Assembly (NCBI GenBank): GCA_019916065.1
Contig: CM034241.1
Coordinates: forward strand, 18,279,228 to 18,343,227
Length of the DNA: 64,000 nucleotides
Direction: 5' to 3'
Source of the DNA: Vitellaria paradoxa
Lineage: Eukaryota; Streptophyta; Magnoliopsida; Ericales; Sapotaceae
The notes under the pieces were generated by a model, which had not been told where the DNA came from, did no database searches, and saw only the letters and a program-made list of their open reading frames with translations. The position numbers were made by a program, and so were the translations under genes. The stretch's first letter is position 1. Every line of letters begins with the position of its first letter. Below, piece by piece: positions 57,301-64,000 of this stretch.

Positions 57301-57576
57301 ATTGGACAAGAGAATTATTGGCGGTCTAATGATAAAATGCAAGTGTTAGAGGTATTGGAGGTGTTTTAGGGGGTTTTGAAATTAACGATATTTTATCATT
57401 CATATACCATGTTGAAGCCTGGAACATTGGCGTTTAGTGGTGTTGTTGAAGTTTTTGGCATCATCGCATTGGTTTTGTTTGATAACAAGACATCAATGAT
57501 AATACATATATATCTTTTCTTACTTTTAGTGTCACCATTTATTTGATGCTTTATTACGAAAGGAATAGTACTCCAC

Positions 57577-57885
57577 CTCATGCACAATTGCAGGAGAGGG
57601 TTTTTTATTAGTTGTTTCTATTTTAGAGTGTCTCATTTGCACTTTGTCCTCCAGTTCTGATGGTATGGAGACATCATTTATGTTTCCATTTGCAAGGTCT
57701 AGTAGAAACTCTGCTGGGTTCATTGCCATTAGAGGGGAACATCCTATGGATGAAAAGTAAACCATTGCTCTTGATGCCTTTCTGAAGTAAAGCGAGTTCC
57801 CTTTGCTAAGAAGGATTAACTTGTCAAATTTGTGAAAGAGCCTACTGGATGGCTGGTGGATTGCGGTGATGACTGTCTTCCCAGC
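57577..57885 (-). CDS. ABCG22-like exon E (H-loop)
   Basis: 309 nt (103 codons); acceptor TTCGCAG, donor GAG|GTGGAG. Encodes [68 protein letters not shown]. The H-loop His (AIHQPSS) is intact. LYF-R-KAS-R-A differs from the usual Gly and Glu at two positions. Confidence 0.92.
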
Positions 57886-58055
57886 CTGCGAAAACATTCA
57901 AATAAGTCATTCACATAAAACTTAAATGATTGTTTTTTTTTTAGGATGGCAGATATGGTATTTGGTCTGATATCATTTGTTATTAGCTTTAAGAGAACAA
58001 CCCCCTAAAAGCTAGTTAATAAAGGGAGTTAGTCCAAGGTATATAGACATTACAC

Positions 58056-59459
58056 GAGTTTTTTTTGTTTTACAGGTCATTTGAGCACAAATTATGCAAA
58101 TACTGCGAAAGAAAACTATTTTGAAAAATACTGTTAATGAAATCGCATTTTAAGATCGCGGTTGTTGGTGAAGCTTATGGTATGACAACTTATGAGAAAT
58201 GGAGGAAGAACCGCGATCTCAGATCACGTTTGTTGGCTGCAGGCATGCACCGCCATTTCAAATGGCGGTCTCTCAATCCTCACTCAACATACTTTGCAAG
58301 GAAGGGGGATGTCGAACAGTGAAGAGACCCAATTAATGGCCTACATGCCCTCGCGTGCTGAATAGTTTGGTAAACAACTAATCATTAAATGGTCGGCTGG
58401 CTAGCCATTTTAGCTTCAAAAAAATTAATTAGTTTCAAAAACAAGTTGAAAGAAAGTAGTATGAAAATTAGTTTGAAATTTAGAAAATGCATTTTGTAAC
58501 TCTATCTAAAAAAATAATTTGAAAAAGATAAAATAATACAGAAATATAAATATTCCATCTAGTGCCATATTGAAATATAAAAAAAAGTAAAATTTAATGA
58601 AACTTTAGGGCTTGTTTGGTAACCATTTTGTTTTCATTTATTTTGAAAACTGAACATAAAAAAATCGTTTGACAAATTTATTTTTAATTTTTAGTTTTCA
58701 AAAAAATAAAAAATATTATTAAGTTAAATTATATTATTTATTAAAAATAATTCAATAAAAATATAATTATAGTTAATTTATAATTTAATTCATAATTAAT
58801 AATTAATTAAATTAATATAAAAAATATTTGTCAAATTATTTTTAATGCATTGAAATAATTAAATTTAAATTTAAATTATTTTATTGAATTTAATTTAATT
58901 AATTTAATAAATAATAATTTAAATTATATTATTTATTAAAAATAATTTAACAAATATTTTTATATTAATTTAATTAATTATTAATTATGAATAATATAAT
59001 TTTAAATAAATAATATAATTTAAATTAATATCAAAATTATTTTAAATTTAACTAATAATTTAAATTAATATAAAATTATTTTTATTTTAACTAATTAATA
59101 AATATTATTAATTTAACTAATTCGTAATTAATAATTAATTAAATTAATATAAAAATATTTGTTAAATTTATTGGGTCTCTTCATTGTTCGACATCCCCCT
59201 TCCCTGTAAAGTATGCCAAGTGAGGATTGAGAGAACGCCATTTGAAATGGCGGTTCATGCCTGCAGCCAACAAACACGATCTAAGATCGCGATTCTTCCT
59301 TCATTTCTCATAAGCTGTCATACCATAAGCTTCACCAACAACCGCAGTCTCAAAACGTGATTTCATTAACAGTATTTTTCAAAATAATTTTTTTTCGACA
59401 ATATTTACACAATTTGTGCTCAAATGATTTGTAAAACAAAAAAAAAAAAAAAAAAACTC
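58056..59459. mobile_element. 1.4-kb foldback element (Mutator-like) in intron D-E
   Basis: Inverted arms 58056-58333 and 59170-59459 (about 280 bp) start GAGTTTT... and end ...AAAACTC. A 10-bp flank GACATTACAC/GGCATTACAC matches at 9 of 10, in keeping with Mutator-type 9-10 bp duplications (an 8-bp hAT duplication CATTACAC is the alternative). Each arm carries smaller palindromes: 'accgccatttcaaatggcgg' and paired 'gatcgcggtt/aaccgcgatc'. The centre is almost pure A/T with repeated 'taatttaaatta' words. No transposase. Confidence 0.85.
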
Positions 59460-60081
59460 GGCATTACACAAACATCCCATATTACATATGCCTTGCAATC
59501 TTTCAGTAACCTTGATAAATTTTGTTGTAGATGTTTCAGCAATGTGCGTCCACAAGTATGGCCACTAAATTTTTCATTATACGGAAAACAATTAGGGTTA
59601 CAATATATTTATGCTAATTCTAATTGAACAAGTAATTATGAAAATTTTAAAAATATTATGTACTATACCTCGGGAGTAAGCGCCTCCATCAACTCTCTTA
59701 GAGCACTAGTGGATTGAATATGAGCCACTTGCTCAAACACCATTAAGAATAGTATATGTGTTTGACTATCAAAGGACTTAACAATTTATGAAGGATCCAT
59801 TATAGATTCAACTAGACATATTAGGCGCAAACTTAGAATTTATAATTAGTGAAAGAAAAAATACAATTTCAAATTGAGTGGGGATTAAAAGTGAAAATAT
59901 AATTAGGGTAAAAGTACATTTTCTACTTGAGTAGGGGGGAAAAATGAAGTAGAAGTGTAATTTTTTAAATGAGTGGAGGCAATTGCCCTCACTTCATAAA
60001 GGCCTTCCCATGACAATATGGTCTTGTTATGGTTTGAGTAATGTGAAACTAATGCTATGGACTTAGAAAACTATAACATAC

Positions 60082-60265
60082 CTCAGCTATGTCTTGTAAG
60101 ATTGCAATGATCCTAAGAGCAGCTGTCGAATCCAAGCCAGAAGTAGGTTCATCTCGACAAAGGAGAGAAGGATTGATTATAATCTCATTGCCAATACAAA
60201 CACGCTTCCTCTCTCCCCCCGAAACTCCTCGAACAGAGGAGCCCCCAATTATAGTGTCTTGGCAC
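60082..60265 (-). CDS. ABCG22-like exon D (ABC signature, Walker B)
   Basis: 184 nt; acceptor GCCCAG, donor GAG|GTATGT. Encodes [52 protein letters not shown]. The signature VSGGE and the D-loop SGLDS are intact. Walker B normally reads LLLLDEP; here it is LLCRDEP, which places a charged Arg in the buried beta strand. Confidence 0.92.
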
Positions 60266-60454
60266 CTGGGCACATTGATATTAGAGCTTGTGAGAACAAG
60301 TGAGATCAATTATTGTTTGCTTATTAAAATCCTTTCCATTTGATTTCCCCTCAACATGTCTCTTTATTTTATTGATGATCTATACTGAAAAAAAAAAAAT
60401 AGGGCAAATGGAACAGACAACTTTGAAGCATATGTGGACCAAAATAGAATTTAC

Positions 60455-60610
60455 CTCTCCAAGCCCAACTCGTTGATTACATCTAATGCTCGTTTCTCCT
60501 TGTCCTGTTTTGTCAATGTCTGTGGCAGTCGTAGGAGAGCTGCACATGTCAATGTTTCCTTCACTGTAAGGTGAGGAAATAGAACATCGTCTTGAGTCAC
60601 AAATCCTATC
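60455..60610 (-). CDS. ABCG22-like exon C (Q-loop)
   Basis: 156 nt; acceptor TGGCAG, donor GAGAG|GTAAAT. Encodes [52 protein letters not shown]. The Q-loop (TQDD) is intact. Phase matches exons B and D. Confidence 0.92.
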
Positions 60611-61301
60611 CTGCCATATGTTTCAAACTTGTATTTTCAATTTTCACATTTTGCAAATCAATTTTACAATAATCTCTACCATAGTCCATTGTTCTAGGAG
60701 AATTTTTTTAGGTAGTTATAGGTGAAATAAATCATATAATTGAACAAGGTTTGTTATTTATTTACTTTGTACATGCTAATGAGAATCTATCTTGATCATT
60801 ATGCAAATTGACAAAAATTACTTGCTTGCGAATTTTTATCCAAATAACTCTACCTTTATTTCTTCTTTCGTAGCCATCAATTCAATGATTGTTTATTTTA
60901 TGACTCTTTCTTAAGATATATCTCCAAATAATACACGTGGCTTACATACTGTGCGATCTCAGTCATTAATGTGTGCAGGGCCAACTATAAAACTTACACA
61001 CATGGATGTTTGAGATTGCACAGTCGTGTCAGTTTATAATATTTTTTCTTTTCTATCCAGAAGTTATTGTTTAAACTGTCTCCTCCTTTGTATTTATAGC
61101 AGTTTTCAGTACTGATACAGATTGATCATACCTTTTCTTTCGTCTACAATTTATCTTTCAAAAATAAGGGACAGGAGACTCCTTGAAACCAAAATAAAAT
61201 TTTGTTGCTAATAATTTTCCTATGAACAGAACGTGAAAGCTTTAAACCAGAAAATGGTGAACTATTAGTATTCTGGTATGTGCAAAATTCTAGATTGTTA
61301 C
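60611..61301 (-). other. ABCG22-like intron B-C
   Basis: 691 bp between phase-matched exons. No insertion with a recognisable TSD and no open frame. Confidence 0.7.
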
Positions 61302-61537
61302 CTGGTCTTTAAGAATTTCGAATGTGGCTGGTCGTTGTAAGTAATCAAACCGCCCGGCGTGGGCTCTCGTAACCTGCCACCGAGCAGACCCAGAAGCGTA
61401 GTCTTTCCACTTCCGGAAGGTCGCATCAGTGCTAGAACTTCTCCAGGGTTTGCGGAACCAGTAATTCCATTTAAGATGCCCTTCTCAACTTTCGATGTCA
61501 TTCCCTTGAGAATCACCTTGTATGTAACTTTTGCAAA
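61302..61537 (-). CDS. ABCG22-like exon B (Walker A)
   Basis: 236 nt; acceptor GTGCAG|TTT keeps the frame of exon A, donor CCAG|GTAACA. Encodes [38 protein letters not shown], then [18 protein letters not shown]. The P-loop normally reads GPSGSGKT; the leading Gly is Arg here (CGA). The Lys and Thr that contact ATP phosphates and Mg are intact. Confidence 0.92.
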
Positions 61538-62260
61538 CTGCACATTCAGCACAAGAAGTGAATCTCCGTTTATCACACTGAAAAACGAATTCCTTGGATA
61601 TGGGCCGATTACTTATACGAAATCGTATTGATAGAAATGTACAATTTTTACTTGAAATTTTTCACATCAAATTGCTTCATATTCTCCTTTTCTTGGCGTG
61701 ACTGTGCATTTAAATTATGGATTTGAAACCATATATATTTCGCGTTTCATGCGTAGTTATTATGCACATATACGATTTTGCCAAAGTCATCTGCGATTGA
61801 CCAATTTGAGTTGTCGATCTGTGTGGAAGCCACATCACATAGATCCATACAGATCATCGGTTAAAATTGGTCTGTCGTAGCTGACTTTAGTAAAATTCTA
61901 TGTTTTAATTGTTATCATGCGTTGAGCATGTATTGTTGTTAATAATTAAGGAAAGAGTCTTGTACACAACTGTCATGTAAATAAGACTCTGTACAAGACT
62001 GAACCTGACTTGAAAGCCATGTTCAAGGTGGTGTCTGCGTTGATCTCTCTTAGATAAACCTCCATCCTTTTTCCTGTGCACGTAGATAGTATGAAATTAA
62101 TCCTTGCCCTTTAATGGGGAATATGGGGTTGTGGTCATGATCATCTAGCTCGATACATATATATACATATGCTCAGCTAGCTCTCTGCAGATCATCAAAG
62201 AAATTAAGAAAAATAAAAAGCCTGCATGATAGAGTGGTACCTAGTAATTTCTTATGTTAC
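61538..62260 (-). other. ABCG22-like intron A-B
   Basis: 723 bp. Contains a second possible acceptor (TTTTTCAG) upstream of the one used, which would break the frame. No repeat with clear ends. Confidence 0.65.
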
Positions 62261-62337
62261 CTTGAGATAGATTGGCAACGTTGGTTCTGCTTGAAATTGA
62301 ATCCTTTTCTTACGTGTACCAGCTTCAAGGTCCTCCG
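62261..62337 (-). CDS. ABCG22-like exon A (linker before the ABC domain)
   Basis: 77 nt; acceptor TTCTCACAG, donor AAG|GTAACA. Encodes EDLEAGTRKKRIQFQAEPTL and PIYLK, which in this family directly precedes the ABC domain. It starts with 2 nt of a split codon, so at least one more exon lies upstream. Confidence 0.85.
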
Positions 62338-62880
62338 CTGTGAGAATGCATACACTCCACTTATCAACAAACAAGCACATTATTCCCCCCCCTCTTAAAA
62401 GATTTTTAGACACTCTTTTTCAAATGCTCGTCATGGTTTTGAACATGGCTAGTTATCTCACAATTTATCCATATAGTTTTATTAATCTGTACTTACATAT
62501 ATATATAGTTTCGTTAATATGCGCTTATATAATTTTAATTTTTTAAAAATTACTCCCATCTAATTGCAACCTTAAGGCTATGTTAAATACTTAAAAATGG
62601 AACGAGATCCATTTCCATTTTAAATTATTTCGCATTTGATATTAAAAAATAAAGTTGGAATACTATTTCTTAATAATAGCAATTCCCATATTAAGTGGAA
62701 AAAAAGTATTCCTCAATTTAAAAGATTATTCTATACCAATTAAGATTCTAATCAACCCCACACCTCCCCCCAAAAAAAGCAAGTAGCTATTTTGTGATTA
62801 CGAATTTCTCTTGATCACTTTCTTGGGTCAAAAAATGACCATTTTCCTCTCTCAAACACTATTTGTGTACTATATCTAAT
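62338..62880. other. Upstream intron of the ABCG22-like gene, nothing recognised
   Basis: AT-rich, with C-runs near 62386 and 62767. No exon-like frame on the minus strand was found. Confidence 0.5.
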
Positions 62881-62884
62881 CTCG

Positions 62885-64000
62885 TGTAAAATGATTGCTT
62901 TACATTCGGGTCCATTTTTTATCTAGATTCATATTGAAGCTTTCTTGAAAGCTAAACAATATTCATTGACGTATTTTTGAATAGCTAGGGAAATTTCAAC
63001 TTGATCCAAACTTGGATCTTAATATGACCATTTTACCTTTGAGCTTGTTTTTGACTCAAATTCATATTTTGGACTTCACAAAAGTCTAAAATATATTTAT
63101 TGGTATGTTTCTTGATAACTATAAATATTAACCCAATCCAAACTTAAGTCACAAAATTATGATTTTACCTTTAGGTCCATTTTTTTACCCATATTTGCTT
63201 TCTGAGGTACTAAAAGGTTAAAAATATTTATTGACATATTTCTTAATAGTTGACCAAATTTTAACTCGATCCAAACTAAAATTGTAAAGTAACCATTTTA
63301 CCTGTGGGTCATTTTTTGTTAGATTCGTATTTCAAACTTCCCAAAAGGTTTCAAAAGTTTCATTGGTCAAATTCGAATTCCAACTGTTAAATGATTATTT
63401 TACCTATAGGCATGTGTTTTGCCCATATTCCATTCATAACTATCTAAAAGGATGAAAAATATTATTTAACATGTTTTTTTCTTTTTTTTTTTAACTAAGC
63501 AAATTTTGGTCCTTTCCAAAGTCGGGTAAAAAATTTTGTTTTACTGCTAGACCCGTTTTTAGCCAATATGTGCATTATGAGATTCTCAAAAAGTTAAGAA
63601 ATATTGAATAATATGTTTCTATTAGCTAAGAAAATTTTGACTTGATAACTAAAACTGAAAAATAATAATTTTACTAAAACTGAAAAATAATAATTTTACT
63701 CTTAGGCCTGTATTCATCCCATATTTGCTTTTCGGGACTTACAAAAGGGTGAGAATATTTTTTAATTAGTTTTTTTTTTTTTTGGTCAACAAAGCAAATT
63801 GGTGTTAATTAGGGAAAAATATTATTTTACTCTTAACCTCTATTTTAGGCCTAAATTAATGCACAATTTTTTTTTTTTTTGGTAATTAAGTAATGCACAA
63901 TATGGACTTTCTAAATGATTAAGAAATATTTTTAATATGTTTGTATTAGTCAAGCAATTTAGAGCCAGGGGAAAAATGATTATTTTACTCTTGGATTTAT
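62885..64000. repeat. Degenerate tandem array, ~130-bp unit, ~8 copies
   Basis: Successive units start near 62890, 63026, 63157, 63288, 63390, 63528, 63657, 63815 and 63975. Each has 'a.(t/c).attttac(c/t)(t/g)' then 'tagg/ggg', a middle 'cccatatttgcttt'-like block, 'aaaaggtt(a)aaaaatatt' and an end 'aagcaaattttgactcgatcc'-like block. Copies are diverged and vary in length. It continues past the window edge. Non-coding. Confidence 0.75.
63868..63890 (-). mobile_element. 23-bp poly(T)/GGTAATTAAG stub with 11-bp TSD
   Basis: T run then GGTAATTAAG inserted in a tandem-array unit, flanked by TAATGCACAAT (63857-63867 and 63891-63901). On the minus strand it reads CTTAATTACC plus poly(A). Confidence 0.75.

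Larger units (their letters stand above)
55451..62337 (-). pseudogene. ABCG22-like: ABC transporter G family half-transporter, ABCG22-like, partial and inactivated
   Basis: Seven phase-compatible exons encode about 510 residues of a WBC/ABCG half-transporter (nucleotide-binding domain first, then membrane domain), normally an ATP-driven exporter in the plasma membrane. Distinctive blocks such as [26 protein letters not shown] and [13 protein letters not shown] place it near Arabidopsis ABCG22. The 5' exons lie right of the window or were not found. The 3' exon encoding the last membrane segments is absent: a copia LTR ends at 55230. Defects: Walker A first Gly to Arg (codon 61421-61423), Arg before the Walker B Asp-Glu (60154-60156), and an extra base in the T-run 55655-55660. 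Gene identity is secure; functional loss is inferred. Confidence 0.9.

Noticed and set aside
58137..58322. 61-codon plus frame
   Set aside because: It lies entirely in the left arm of the foldback element and is interrupted by its palindromes; the inverted arm has an equivalent non-conserved frame.

Overview
This is an AT-rich stretch of a flowering-plant nuclear genome. The evidence is the mix of plant transposon families (Ty1/copia and Ty3/gypsy LTR elements, a gag-only LTR element, a TRIM, L1 and RTE LINEs, a tRNA-derived SINE, a CACTA transposon, Tourist-like MITEs, a Mutator-like foldback) and a GT-AG-spliced ABC transporter of the plant ABCG22 type. No rRNA, tRNA, CRISPR, prokaryotic operon or organellar sequence was seen. 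I cannot name the species.

Layout. 1-1.4 kb: LTR-like debris with a 53-bp RTE-LINE tail. 1.4-7.4 kb: a long-TIR MITE split by a copia element (1819-7159, minus strand, 5-bp TSD). 7.6-12.6 kb: a gag-only LTR retrotransposon (minus, 5-bp TSD) sitting just upstream of two exon-like blocks of an unidentified plus-strand gene (12.6-13.3 kb). 14.3-15.2 kb: a second, intact copy of the MITE family abutting a candidate two-exon small gene (minus). 16.8-24.6 kb: L1 ORF1 remnant (plus) with a SINE, a gypsy LTR with PBS, and an L1 ORF2 remnant (minus). 24.6-26.9 kb: 3' end of a second member of the gag-only family, its LTR hosting a complete TRIM. 26.9-28.3 kb: decayed copia pol. 28.3-28.9 kb: cluster of tRNA-like repeats, one inverted. 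30-35 kb: a GATC-rich region with an exon-like leader and two L1 3' ends. 36.0-46.8 kb: a 10.7-kb CACTA element with TSD, itself carrying a solo LTR, a MITE and an L1 tail. 46.8-46.9 kb: a nearly perfect 64-bp-arm hairpin. 47-48 kb: RTE endonuclease remnant. 48.0-55.2 kb: decayed copia element (plus). 55.4-62.3 kb: seven exons of an ABCG22-like half-transporter (minus), with a MITE and a 1.4-kb foldback in its introns. 62.9-64 kb: a degenerate ~130-bp tandem array.

The only gene of known function is the ABCG22-like locus. In this assembly it looks dead: the first Walker A glycine is Arg, a charged Arg precedes the Walker B Asp-Glu, one extra base shifts frame in the membrane domain, and the expected terminal exon is absent where a copia element begins. 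Everything else is largely nested transposon sequence. Target-site duplications allow many insertions to be ordered in time. A recurring theme is very short retroposed tails (20-53 bp) flanked by 10-18 bp perfect duplications, most sharing the 3' end TTACC plus poly(A) seen on the longer L1 and SINE copies here.
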